Positions 1-8,219 of a stretch of 64,000 bases of DNA are shown piece after piece (the first letter of the stretch is position 1; every line of letters starts with the position of its first letter). The stretch is from CAVTWH01 sp963850915. GTDB taxonomy: Bacteria; Actinomycetota; Actinomycetes; Mycobacteriales; Micromonosporaceae. Location of the stretch: assembly GCA_963850915.1 (NCBI GenBank), contig CAWKND010000008.1, positions 124,001 to 188,000 on the forward strand, given 5' to 3'. Below the pieces are notes generated by a model. That model saw nothing but the letters and a program-made list of their open reading frames with translations, did not search any database and was not told where the DNA came from. A program made the translations under genes and the position numbers.

Positions 1-382
1 GTCGTCGGCGAGTTCACCATCGCCGACCTCGCCGTCCTCCCGACGCACCTGGAGACCCCCGAGATCGCCACGTACATGTCGACCAACGCCCTCGAGGATC
101 TGCACGACGCCGACCCGTCCGGCCCGGTCGCGGTCGACGCCGACGGCCGCTCGGCGCAGACCTTCCTGGTCGAGGTGGTCGCCCGGTCGGCTGATCTGGA
201 GCGCCGCGCGGTCGCCAGCGGCCAGGACATCTACGCGGTGACGGCGCCCATGGTCGTCGAGGCGGCCGTGCGGATCCTCGCCGGGACGGGCGATGCGGCG
301 GGCGTCGCCTCCGTCGGCGCGCGCTTCGACCCGAAGGACTTCCTCGAGCGCGCTCAGCCCGGAGCACCTGACCCTCGGCTGA
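1..382 (+). CDS. Saccharopine dehydrogenase-like protein, C-terminal part (frameshifted near its end)
   Basis: The reading frame is open from the first base, so the gene begins outside the window. The visible part resembles the C-terminal domain of saccharopine dehydrogenase-like NAD(P)-dependent oxidoreductases; the stretch with YAVTAPMVVEAAVRIL followed by a gap and FDPKDFL is typical of their end. As written the frame runs on to 489, antisense over the end of the kinase gene. Removing one C from the CCC at 358-360 gives an ending QPEHLTLG and a TGA at 380-382, which matches the expected family end and leaves a short gap to the convergent kinase gene. The family call is from memory of similar sequences, and the substrate is unknown. 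Confidence 0.5.
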
Positions 383-391
383 CCGCGACGG

Positions 392-2515
392 TCAGCCGCC
401 CAACGGCCCGCTGCGGGCCGGTTGGAAGCCGGCGAGGATGGTCTGCAGTTGCGGCTGCGCGTCCGCCCACTGCGCGTCCGGGGTGCTGAAGTAGATGGAG
501 TACGCCTGGTCGGGCGCCGTGATGAAGCCGCGGTTGAGAACGTGCGTGGCGGTACCGCTCAGGGTGTACGTGAACTCCCAGTCGGCCGCCTTGTCCCAGT
601 AGTCGACCGACTCGAGGCGCACGCGGTGGTAGTTCTGGTACCCGCTCTTCCGGGCGTTCTCGTTGTTCTGCCAGTCCTGCAACGGATCCGGCTTGGGTTG
701 CCGGCTCTGGTCGATGAGCAGCAGGCGCGCGTGATCCGGTGAGCGCCACAGCGCCCGGCCGTCGGAGTCGTGCCCGGCCGTCCAGCCGTCCGGTACCGGG
801 ACATGGAAGCCGGTACCGTCGTCCCGCATCGACCAGCCGGCCGGCAGGGTGAAGCCGCTGGGGGTGGTGCTCGGGGCCGGACTCGGACTGGGACTCGCCG
901 ACGACGCCGTCGCGCTGGGCGTTGCCGCGGCGGAGTGCATCGCGGCGGATGCCGGCGCGGAGGCCTTGGCCGGGCCGGCCGACGGGCCGCCGGTGCCGTG
1001 GATCAGCAGCGCCACCAACAGGAGTAGGGCCACCACGGACGCACCGGCGACGGCCAGAACAGCGCCGCGCCGCCGCATCGCCGGCCGCACCGGAGCACCA
1101 CCGGCTGCCGGGAGCGAAGTCGGGGACGGCACGGGCGCCTTCGCCACAGTCGGCGCCGGCTTGGACCGCTGCGCCGGAACCACGACCGCGGCCGCGCCCG
1201 ACTGCCGCGCCGGCGGCGCGCCCGAGGCCCGGTTCGACTGCTGCGCAGCCGGCGCGCCCGGGGCCGGGTTCGGCTGCTGCGCTGGCGGAATGCCCGGGGC
1301 TGGGCTCCGCTGCCCAGGCGGTGTGCCCGGGGCTGGGCTTGCCTGCTGCGCAGGCGGCGTGCCCGGGGGCTGGCTCGGCTGCTGCGCAGATCGCGTACCC
1401 GGGGGCTGGCTCTGTTCCGCAGGCGGCGTGCCAGGGACCCGGGTCGGCTGCTGCGCCAGAGGTGCTGCGGCGATAGCCGCGTCCGGGCTCGGCCGCTGCG
1501 CCGGAGGAGTGCCGGAGACCGGGCTCGGCTGCGCCCCCGGAAGCACAGCCGCCCCCGCAACGGCCGGTCCGGCCGCGGCCATCCCGGACACGGCCGGCTG
1601 GATGGCGGTGCGCGAGACGGCCGGCGGAACCTGCTCGTGCTCGCCGGAGTTGACCCACAGCGCCGTACCGTTCGGCGAGCCGGCGGACGAGCGGCCGGAT
1701 GCCTTACGCAGCAACCGTTCCGCGTCAATTGCGGTCAGCCGCTTCGCCGGATCCTTGCGCAGCAGGCCGGCCAGTACGTTCTTCAGCGCGCCCGCGTGCT
1801 TGGGGGTGGGTACCGGCTCGGAGGCGAGCGCGGTGAGGGTGGCGATCGCGGTCGGGCGCGGGTACGGCGGGTGCCCCTCCACGGCGGAGTACAGGGTGGC
1901 GCCCAGCGACCACAGGTCGGAGGCGTTGCCGGCGGTACCGTCCACCGCCCGCTCGGGTGCCATGAACGCCGGTGAGCCGAACATCTGCTGCCCGGTCTGG
2001 GTGACGTGCGGGTCGCCGGGGACGGTGGCCAGCCCGAAGTCGGTGAGTACCACCCGGCCGTCGTCGGCGAGCAGTACGTTGCCCGGCTTGACATCGCGGT
2101 GCACCACGCCCGCCCGGTGCCCGGCGGCGAGCGCGGCCAGTACGCCGAGCCCGATGCGGGCCACGGTGGGCACCGGCAGCGGTCCCTCGGCGTCGAGTAC
2201 CTGCTGCAGGGAGCGGCCGGTGACGTACTCCATGACGATCCACGGGTCGCCGTCGTCCGGGCGTACCACGTCGAAGATCTTGACCGCATTGGGGTGATTG
2301 ACGCGGGCCAGGGCGCGGGCCTCGCGCATCGACCGGGTCCGCATCGCCTGCTGCTCGTCGTCGCTGAGACCGGGCGGGGGTACCAGCTCCTTGAGCGCGA
2401 CATCCCGGCCGAGTACCTCGTCCCGGGCGTGCCATACCCGACCCATGCCGCCCTGGCCGGCCCGCCCGAGGATGCGGTACCGGCCGGCGATCAACGTCTC
2501 CTGGTTCGTCGCCAT
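392..2515 (-). CDS. Transmembrane serine/threonine protein kinase
   Basis: This 707-residue Hanks-type kinase probably senses an extracellular signal and phosphorylates Ser/Thr of cytoplasmic partners. Residues about 12-270 hold the kinase domain: glycine loop GQGGMG (20-25), lysine in VALKEL (K42), HRDVKPGN (139-146), DFG (159-161) and APE (186-188), so it should be active. Residues about 355-440 are a low-complexity linker built from roughly ten degenerate PGTPPAQQ-like units. One membrane helix lies at about 484-506, followed by a Ser/Ala/Pro-rich spacer and a roughly 150-residue external domain without PASTA repeats. The external domain (FTLPAGW, FHVPVPDGW, ending in ILAGFQPA) is of a type often seen after actinomycete kinases and has no known ligand. 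The ATG at 2515 gives the usual short leader before the glycine loop. Confidence 0.93.
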   Translation of the reverse strand: MATNQETLIAGRYRILGRAGQGGMGRVWHARDEVLGRDVALKELVPPPGLSDDEQQAMRTRSMREARALARVNHPNAVKIFDVVRPDDGDPWIVMEYVTGRSLQQVLDAEGPLPVPTVARIGLGVLAALAAGHRAGVVHRDVKPGNVLLADDGRVVLTDFGLATVPGDPHVTQTGQQMFGSPAFMAPERAVDGTAGNASDLWSLGATLYSAVEGHPPYPRPTAIATLTALASEPVPTPKHAGALKNVLAGLLRKDPAKRLTAIDAERLLRKASGRSSAGSPNGTALWVNSGEHEQVPPAVSRTAIQPAVSGMAAAGPAVAGAAVLPGAQPSPVSGTPPAQRPSPDAAIAAAPLAQQPTRVPGTPPAEQSQPPGTRSAQQPSQPPGTPPAQQASPAPGTPPGQRSPAPGIPPAQQPNPAPGAPAAQQSNRASGAPPARQSGAAAVVVPAQRSKPAPTVAKAPVPSPTSLPAAGGAPVRPAMRRRGAVLAVAGASVVALLLLVALLIHGTGGPSAGPAKASAPASAAMHSAAATPSATASSASPSPSPAPSTTPSGFTLPAGWSMRDDGTGFHVPVPDGWTAGHDSDGRALWRSPDHARLLLIDQSRQPKPDPLQDWQNNENARKSGYQNYHRVRLESVDYWDKAADWEFTYTLSGTATHVLNRGFITAPDQAYSIYFSTPDAQWADAQPQLQTILAGFQPARSGPLGG

Positions 2516-2594
2516 CTCCGCACAGTTACCCGCCCGGCCACCGGTTTACACACCCGGTCGGCGGGTGGCCGGGCAGGCTTTCAGCGCGCGCGAC

Positions 2595-2623
2595 GGGCGC
2601 CGACCGAGTAGTGGTCGGCGCCC
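2595..2623 (-). terminator. Hairpin terminator after the secreted protein gene
   Basis: There is a perfect 11-bp inverted repeat (GGGCGCCGACC / GGTCGGCGCCC) with a 7-nt loop, 13 bases past the stop of the minus-strand gene ending at 2637. It has no T-tract, which is usual for actinomycete terminators. Confidence 0.6.
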
Positions 2624-2636
2624 GGAAGCGCGCCCC

Positions 2637-4116
2637 TCAGCCTACCGACAGCGCGGTGTCGTCGACGACGAAGGAGGTCTGGTAGCTGGCATCCTCGACG
2701 CCGGTGAAGGTCACCGTCACGCTCTGCCCGATCCAGCCGGCCAGGTTCACCGTGCGTTGCTGGTACCCGGTGGCGGCGTTGAGGTTGGAGTAGCTGGCGA
2801 CCGTACTGCCCGACACGGCCACGGTGAGCGTGTCGTACTTCGTCGTGGTCGTGGTCTCGGCGGTGTCGACGTGCAGCCAGTAGGTGAGGCGTCGCGGTCG
2901 TGCAGCCGGCCGGGATGGTGACGGTCTGGCTGAGCGTGTCGGTGGTGGCGGTGCCGTAGCCGTCCAGCCAGGCGTCCCACGAGCCGGTCGTGCGCCGGCT
3001 CCTTGGTGGAGTTGGCGATCACCTTGGTGCTGGCGCGTCCACGGGCGGCCGTACCGGTCTCGAAGCCCGGCGTTGCCGAGCAGTTGGCTGGCGGTGCAGC
3101 CGGTTCCGCCGCCGCCTCCGCCACGCCGGTACGTGCCGGCGCCGGCCAGCCAGGCGGTGGCGTTGAGGGCGAGCGCCGCGTCGGTACCGGCCGGGTCGTT
3201 CCAGCCGTTGTAGAGCGTGTTGCCGGACTGGCCGGTGCCGTCGTCGATCGGCGAGCTGTCGCCCCAGATCGCCACCCGGCCGGTGCCGAACGTACTGGTG
3301 GTGAAGGACGCGCCGGTCGTACCGCCACGGGTGGCCGTGGTCAGGTAGACCAGCCCCTTGACGGCCGGGTTGTCCGCCGGGTGCAGGGTCTGGGTGCTGC
3401 CGTCGCGCACGATGCTGCCGGTGACGTGCCCGAACGTGCCGTTGAGTACCGGGTTCGTGAGCTGTCCGTGATCGGCAACTCGGGTTGTTGGAGCTCACGT
3501 CGACCGACGTCGATCGCTGAACCCGAACGGGTCGGTGGCGTCGACGCTGTTGTTGGTCATCAGGTCGTTGGCGATCGCGGACGGAGTCCCAGCCGTCGTT
3601 GTTCCGGTCGCTGCCGGTGTGGTCGACGATCAGGAACAGGCCGCCGCCGTTCTGCACGAACTTCATGATCGCGGTCTTCTCGGCGGTGCTGAACTGGCAT
3701 GTTGGGCTCGGGGATGCACGAACTCGTCGAAGTTCTTCAGGTCGAGCGCGCCGGTACCGCCGTAGGTGATCGTGTTGCCCGACGGCAGCGTCTTGAGGCT
3801 GTACTGCCCGGTCCGTTGCAGGGCCACGCCCCAGGCCGAGAGCGCGCCGGTCCAGGACGTCTCGCCGGTCGGATTCGGCGTTCTGCGCCAGCGGATCCGG
3901 CATGCTGGTGCTGATGATCCAGTCGGCGTTGCCGGCGGTCTCCGCCTTGGTGTTGTCGAAGAGCACCCGGTGCACGACGGTGGCGGCCGGGGCGACAGTG
4001 CCCCGTTCCGTGGTAGCCGCGGTGGCGGCCACCTGTCCGAACAGCGCCGGCCCGGTCACGGCAATGAGCAGGGCGGCGGACCAGATCGTGGCCCGCCGCC
4101 GTACAGTAATAGACAT
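2637..4116 (-). CDS. Secreted hydrolase-like protein, broken by several frameshifts as given
   Basis: The protein starts at ATG 4116 with a signal peptide (hydrophobic run ending VAATAATTE). Pieces of one protein then lie in all three minus frames: NADWIISTSMPDPLAQNA, a piece rich in GTGALDLKNFDEFV, then FSTAEKTAIMKFVQNGGG with LIVDHTGSDRNNDGWDS, then TLHPADNPAVKGLVY with GRVAIWGDSSPIDDGTG, and a C-terminal beta-sandwich ending TGVEDASYQTSFVVDD. The middle resembles the glutamine-amidotransferase-like fold (NGGGLF, DHTGSDRN) of actinomycete proteins loosely annotated as hydrolases; the end looks like a carbohydrate-binding or P-domain-like module. At least five frame changes are needed. Function is not established. 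Either insertion errors or a decayed gene would explain the pattern; I favour errors because the motif order and spacing are intact. Confidence 0.6.
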
Positions 4117-4172
4117 AGATCAATGTTACGAAGATCTGTGGCTCGGGCAAGGTCCGCCGCCGTTAACAGGTG

Positions 4173-4821
4173 TCAACGATTCGGCTGCGGATGGCCCGGT
4201 CCGGGCGTCTCCGGCCGCTCGGTACGGGTCGGGTTGCCGCGTACCAGCTCGTCGTGGATGCGCCAGCGGGCGGTGATGGCAGCCTGGCCGGCCGCCTCGT
4301 CGCCCTGCTCGATGCGGTGTCGCAGCAGCTCGCACGGCGATGCGGCGGTTGAGGCTGAACTGCCGTTCGGTGTCGACCACGACGACGATGCCCGAGGGCC
4401 GGTGGGTGGCCCGTACCGCCGTGCTGGCCTTGTTCCGGTGTTGACCGCCGGGTCCGCCGGTGCGGCAGGCGACGATGTCGACGTCCGCCTCGGCGAATGT
4501 CGAGTGGGCCGGCTCGACCTGGCACGGCTTGGGCGATGACGTACCAGTTCTTCCGGCCGCGCCTTGGTGCGATAGGGGCTGGGCGCCTGCCAGCACAGGG
4601 TTCCCGTCCACGTCGCGGCGAACGCCTCGGCGCCGGTGCCGGAGATCTGCACAAGCACCGACCGGTACGTGCCGGGCCGGTCACCGGGGACGGTCTGTAC
4701 CCGCTGGGTCCGCAGGCCCTGCCGGCCGGCGTCGGCCTCCAGACGGCTGCAGCAGCTGGGCCAGCGCCCAGGCACACTCCTGCGGGCCACGCCCGGCTGA
4801 CAGCAGCAGGTGGGTGCTCAC
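4173..4821 (-). CDS. prfH: PrfH-type peptide chain release factor homologue (frameshifted as given)
   Basis: This encodes a short class-I release factor homologue. PrfH proteins act on ribosomes stalled by damage in the decoding centre and release the nascent peptide so that the partner RtcB can re-ligate the 16S rRNA. The sequence shows RTGGPGGQHRNKAST, which carries the catalytic GGQ loop with the following basic residues, then a C-terminal helix (NRRIAV, ELLRHRIEQGDEAAGQ) and an ending GNPTRTERPE. Upstream pieces read LLSAGRGPQECAWAL, SPYRTKA and KNWYVI, matching the N-terminal domain. The GTG at 4821 is chosen because it overlaps a TGA (4818-4820) ending the upstream RtcB frame in a GTGA arrangement. 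The 649-nt span is not a multiple of three and needs at least two or three single-base corrections. Codon-recognition domain 2 of canonical RF1/RF2 is absent, as in PrfH. Confidence 0.8.
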
Positions 4822-6069
4822 CGGCGACTCCGCTCACGCCGGCGGTCTCGGCGGGTCCCGCTGCGGTGTCGGTACCGAGGTCGGCCGTCTTGTAGGTGAC
4901 CAGCGGGACCGTGGTGGCCACCGGCGTGGCCAGGCCGTGGTCGACGAGGTCGGCGATCACCTGCTCGATGCGCTTGTACGCGGTGGGCGCCTCCTCGAAG
5001 AGCAGCTGCCGGTCGCCGCACACCACCAGCGACCCCACCGGCGTACGGCGCAGCTCCTCGACCGTGTGCTTGGCGCGGCCCCGGCGCAGGGCGTCGGCAC
5101 GGGACATCTTGCGGCCCGCGCCGTGCGCCACGGAGTGGTTGGCCTCCGGCCCGGCGTGCGCGGCCACAAGGTAGGAGCGGGGTGCCGCGGGTACCGGCGA
5201 TCGAGCACGTCGCGGCCGTCACCCGGCGCCGCGCCCTTGCGGTGCAGGTACACCCCGTCGCGGACCTCGACCAGGTTGTGGCACTGGTCGACGATCGGCT
5301 CGGTCGGCTCGGCCCCCAGCGCGATGGCGACCCGGGCGGCCAGCAGCCGCCGGTTGAGCGATCCCCAGCGCACGGCCTCGTCGTGCACCGCCAGGTAGGC
5401 GGCGGGATCAGCGGCCGGGCCGGCGCCGTGGACCTCGGTGTGCGCCCGCAGGATCCGCTCGCCCAGGCCCCGGGAGCCGCTGTGGACGATGAGTACCAGG
5501 TCGCCGGCGGCGAGCCCGAGACGGCTCGCGTGCCCCGGCTCGAAGACGGTCTCGATCCGCGCCAGCTCGACGAAGTGGTTGCCCCGGCCGACCGTCCCGA
5601 GGCCCTCGAGGTGACCGGCGGGAATGTCACCCGCCAGCGACAGCCCAGGCCGGGTCGTCGGCGTCCCGGTCGGGATCCAGCGGTCGGTCGAGGTCGGGGA
5701 ACCGGGCGGCAAGCTTCTCGGGTACCGGCGCGCTTGAGCTTGATCGGGAACACGGCGATGCCGCAGCCGATGTCGGAGCCCACCAGGAACGGGTACAGCA
5801 CCGTCGACGCCATGGCGGCGCCGATCGGGGCGCCCTTGCCCGGGTGCAGGTCCGGCATGCGCCGCGACGTGGATCATGCCGTCGAGCGCGGCGACCTGGT
5901 GGCACTGCGCGACCGCGTCGGACTCGATCCAGCTCGTCGGGGAGGCGAACACCGTGACGGTGGCCGAACCGTTGGCTGGGTTGGATGGGGGCAGCAACTC
6001 CTGCCCGGAGGGTTTTTGCGGCACGACGCTCTCTTCGCTGTTCGCGGAGGGGATCTGGACGGACGGCAC
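4818..6069 (-). CDS. rtcB: RtcB-family RNA ligase, RtcB2 type (frameshifted as given)
   Basis: This is a GTP- and Mn-dependent RNA ligase joining 2',3'-cyclic phosphate or 3'-phosphate ends to 5'-OH ends. The pieces in order are FASPTSWIESDAVAQ, PDLHPGKGAPIGAAMAS, SDIGCGIAVFPIKLKR (metal-binding Asp and Cys), GTVGRGNHFVEL (Asn/His motif), HSGSRGLGERIL, YLHRKGAAP and SVAHGAGRKMSR, whose HGAGR His is the guanylylation site in the family. All catalytic motifs are present and in order. Breaks near 5858, 5733, 5645, 5198 and 5175 each resolve by removing one base. The GTG at 6069 opens the first frame, but the true start may lie nearer the FASPTSW motif. The downstream prfH overlaps its end, so the two are probably translationally coupled. 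Confidence 0.85.
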
Positions 6070-6262
6070 TTCAGCGTGGCGCGGATCGGCGCGCTGGGCC
6101 GTGGATTGCGAGGCTGTCCGTCAGTACGTCATGGACACCAGGTTCCCGGAGCGCCCCACTGGCGGCAACCGGATTTCGGCGGTACGCCACCACAGGTGCG
6201 ATGTAGCCCACGTACGCGCCGCTCGCGCTGCCGGTACCGGCCGGGCCAGGCATGCTGGGCGG

Positions 6263-6553
6263 ATGGGATCCTACGACGGCCCGGTACTGGTGGCGCTGGC
6301 CGACGGTACGCCGTTCGAGGCCGAGGTCAGCCTGCATGACCTGGCCTGGGACGACGACCGGGTGGAGAGCGTGCAGTGGCTGGGCACGATGGTCGTCACC
6401 CCGCCGGACACCGTCCGCGACCACGTCGGCCAGTCCGTACAGCTGCGGCTGGGCTCGGGTGGCCACGCGGAGGCGCTGATCAGCGATGTGTCCCCGGTCG
6501 ACCAGGGCGAGGCGGTGGACCTGCTCGGAGTCGGCCGCTCCCCGTTCGCCTGA
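6263..6553 (+). CDS. Small conserved hypothetical protein (DUF4873-like)
   Basis: This 96-residue soluble protein begins MGSYDGPVLVALADG and ends LLGVGRSPFA. The ATG at 6263 is chosen over an upstream in-frame ATG because it starts right at the conserved-looking beta-strand region, with GGGCGG just before it. It is rich in short beta strands (VLVALADGTPFEAEVSL, VQLRLGSGGHAEALI), suggesting a compact beta-barrel. Such small proteins are found in actinomycetes, sometimes fused to monooxygenases as DUF4873, but I am not certain of the family. It is followed by tandem repeats and a hairpin, and converges with the CsbD gene. Confidence 0.65.
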   Translation: MGSYDGPVLVALADGTPFEAEVSLHDLAWDDDRVESVQWLGTMVVTPPDTVRDHVGQSVQLRLGSGGHAEALISDVSPVDQGEAVDLLGVGRSPFA

Positions 6554-6584
6554 CCCTGTGCCGGTTGGCCCTGTCCCCGCCTGA

Positions 6585-6648
6585 CCCTGTCCTCGGGTGG
6601 CCCTATCCTCGGGTGGCCCTGTCCTCGGGTGGCCCTGTCCTCGGCGGA
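6585..6648. repeat. Four tandem 16-nt repeats
   Basis: The unit CCCTGTCCTCGGGTGG occurs at 6585-6600, 6601-6616 (one mismatch) and 6617-6632, with a degenerate fourth copy at 6633-6648. Degenerate half units (GGCCCTGTCC, GACCCTGT) precede it from about 6552. It fills the gap between two convergent genes and encodes nothing I can support. Confidence 0.85.
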
Positions 6649-6672
6649 GCCCCCGTCGCGGCAGGCTGCGGG

Positions 6673-6730
6673 AGCGGATGCGGCAGGGCCCCCGTCGGGG
6701 TGGGTCGCGGCAGCGGATGCGGCAGGGCCC
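6673..6730. repeat. 19-nt direct repeat pair
   Basis: AGCGGATGCGGCAGGGCCC is found at 6673-6691 and again at 6712-6730, 39 bp apart. The second copy runs into the terminator hairpin at 6721-6755, so the first may be a decayed copy of the same hairpin arm. Confidence 0.8.
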
Positions 6731-6755
6731 GCGTCGTGATGACGCGGGCCCTGCC
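6721..6755. terminator. Perfect 15-bp hairpin between convergent genes
   Basis: GGCAGGGCCCGCGTC pairs perfectly with GACGCGGGCCCTGCC around a 5-nt loop. It lies 14 nt past the stop of the minus-strand CsbD gene and downstream of the plus-strand gene at 6263, so it can serve both. Confidence 0.7.
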
Positions 6756-6769
6756 GGTACCAGGATGAT

Positions 6770-6979
6770 CTAGTCGCGGCCGGTCACGGCGTCTTTCGCG
6801 TCGTGCAGCGCGTCCTTGACGTGCTCCCCCGCCTGCTTGACGTTGGCGTCGGACTGGTCGCCGACGCCCTCGGCCTGCAGGTCCTCGTTGCCGGTCTTCT
6901 CCCCGACCCACTCCTTGGCCTGGCCCTTGAGCTCCTCGGCCTTGTTGCTTGCCTTGTCTTCGGACGACACGGTCCCCAC
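6770..6979 (-). CDS. CsbD family general stress protein
   Basis: This 69-residue, highly charged protein reads SSEDKASNKAEELKGQ and NVKQAGEHVKDALHDAKDAV, the two halves of the CsbD repeat. CsbD-like proteins are induced by stress through alternative sigma factors; their molecular role is unclear. The frame opens at GTG 6979, but a second GTG at 6970 gives the family-typical beginning (M)SSEDKA and is an equally good start. It stands just upstream of the Asp23 envelope-stress genes, which are read in the opposite direction. Confidence 0.9.
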   Translation of the reverse strand: MGTVSSEDKASNKAEELKGQAKEWVGEKTGNEDLQAEGVGDQSDANVKQAGEHVKDALHDAKDAVTGRD

Positions 6980-7302
6980 CTCCGGACGATTCGGCAGCCA
7001 TTGCCGTTACCGAACCCCATGCCCGCCTGATCGCCGGCCAAACAGCCAACGCCGGCCAACCTTCGCCGGTACCGGCGTCAACCACCCCAGCAGTCCCAGC
7101 AGCCACACCCGGAATTCTTTGCCCACCAACGGTTCCAGCTGCCGTACGGCATTTGTCCACGCGCCGCACCCGGTGCGCCGTAGCGTGAACCCAGTACACC
7201 GCCGCCCCGGCCGACCGGCCGCCCGCGCAGGCGCGACCCGGCCCGAACCCGTTGGAGTTCGCCGATGGGTGTGAACGGGCGGTGCGAGGACTGGGGGTAG
7301 CG
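6980..7302. other. Intergenic region between divergent stress genes
   Basis: This 323-nt stretch separates the start of the CsbD gene from the DUF2273 gene and must hold both promoters. I see no convincing coding frame, and no clear -35/-10 pair or repeat that I would name. Confidence 0.5.
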
Positions 7303-7488
7303 ATGAGTCGTGCACAGTTCGGCTTCGCCGTGGGGTTCGCGGTCGCGGCGCTGTGGGCGGTTGCCGGCTTTCTGGTGATGGTCGCCGCGGTCGTGGCCGG
7401 GCTCATCGGCTGGGGCGCCGTCGGACTGCTCGACGGTCGCTGGAACACCAGCGATCTGCGGGCCCGGTTCTCCGGCGAGCGGCGCTGA
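7303..7488 (+). CDS. DUF2273-like small membrane protein of the Asp23 cluster
   Basis: This 61-residue protein starts at ATG 7303 after GGGGG and consists mainly of one or two closely spaced membrane helices (GFAVGFAVAALWAVAGFLVM, then VVAGLIGWGAVGLL), followed by a short basic cytoplasmic tail (WNTSDLRARFSGERR). DUF2273 proteins are small membrane partners found beside Asp23/Gls24 genes, where they probably help anchor the Asp23 protein layer. It is the first gene of the plus-strand cluster 7303-9676, separated from the second by about 197 nt containing tandem repeats. Confidence 0.75.
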   Translation: MSRAQFGFAVGFAVAALWAVAGFLVMVAAVVAGLIGWGAVGLLDGRWNTSDLRARFSGERR

Positions 7489-7523
7489 CCACGGCGCCCC
7501 GCCGCCGGTCATCGACCGACGAA

Positions 7524-7599
7524 GCAGTAAGCCCGCGGAAGCGCAGTAAGCCCGCGGAAGCGCAGTACGCCGGTGAAAGCGCAGCAGGCCGGTGAAAGC
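7524..7599 (+). repeat. Four tandem 19-nt repeats upstream of the Asp23 gene
   Basis: Units lie at 7524-7542, 7543-7561, 7562-7580 and 7581-7599. The first two are identical (GCAGTAAGCCCGCGGAAGC) and the last two are diverged (GCAGTACGCCGGTGAAAGC type). They lie wholly in the gap between the DUF2273 and Asp23 genes and directly abut a second repeat block. Confidence 0.9.
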
Positions 7600-7602
7600 C
7601 TT

Positions 7603-7668
7603 GCCCACCAAGGAAATCGCCCACCAAGGAAATCCGCGCACCAAGGAAATCGCGCACCAAGGAAAGCC
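7603..7668 (+). repeat. Four tandem 16-17-nt repeats containing AAGGAA
   Basis: Units GCCCACCAAGGAAATC / GCGCACCAAGGAAATC repeat at 7603-7618, 7619-7635, 7636-7651 and 7652-7668. Each unit carries CCAAGGAA, a Shine-Dalgarno-like core, and the last copy ends 17 nt before the Asp23 start codon. The actual ribosome site is probably GCGGAGG at 7671-7677. Confidence 0.9.
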
Positions 7669-7685
7669 AAGCGGAGGTTTGCACC

Positions 7686-8216
7686 ATGGAGAACGAGACC
7701 AGTACCCCGAAGCCGTCCTCGATGCCCGACGCGGCAGCGGGCGGGCGCCCCGGTACCGCGCTCAAAGAAGCACCGACCCGCGCACCCGACCGGATGGCAC
7801 CGCAACCCACCGGGGCGTCCGTCGCCCTGGTCACCGACGCGGGTACCACGCGCATCGCGGACGGCGTGGTCGCCAAGATTGCCGGCCTGGCCGCGCGGGA
7901 CATCCCCGGCGTGTACTCGATGGGTACCGGAATGGCCCGCCGGATGGGGCAGCTCAAGTCGATCATCCCGGGCAGTGAGGCGGCCAGCGCGATGCAGGGC
8001 GTCTCGGTCCAGGTGGGCGAGAAAGAGGCGGCGATCGACCTCGACATCGTGACCTGGTACGGGCAGAGCATTGTGGACATCAGCGACGCGGTACGCCGTA
8101 ACGTGGTCGGCCAGGTCGAGGGGATGACCGGCCTGAAGGTGGTCGAGGTCAACATCCAGGTCGACGACATCCAGGTCGAGTCGGAGCAGCCGGCCCAGCA
8201 GCCACGGGTGCAGTGA
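7686..8216 (+). CDS. Asp23/Gls24 family envelope stress response protein
   Basis: This 176-residue protein has a disordered Pro/Ala-rich N-terminus (about 1-45) and an Asp23 domain at about 48-165, with the family pattern TRIADGVVAKIAGLAARDIPGV, then VSVQVGEKEAAIDLDIVTWYG and AVRRNVVGQVEGMTGLKVVEV. Asp23 proteins polymerise under the membrane and are held there by AmaP; they are tied to envelope or alkaline stress. The ATG at 7686 follows GCGGAGG. The next gene starts 3 nt after its stop. Confidence 0.93.
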   Translation: MENETSTPKPSSMPDAAAGGRPGTALKEAPTRAPDRMAPQPTGASVALVTDAGTTRIADGVVAKIAGLAARDIPGVYSMGTGMARRMGQLKSIIPGSEAASAMQGVSVQVGEKEAAIDLDIVTWYGQSIVDISDAVRRNVVGQVEGMTGLKVVEVNIQVDDIQVESEQPAQQPRVQ

Positions 8217-8219
8217 GCG

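Noticed and set aside
4173..6069. Programmed frameshifting, as in canonical RF2, to explain the breaks
   Set aside because: The breaks are many, lack any slippery or stop-codon context, and occur in unrelated genes too; single-base insertion is simpler.
7524..7668. Repeats considered as a CRISPR array
   Set aside because: The units are directly tandem with no spacers between them, and no cas gene is present.
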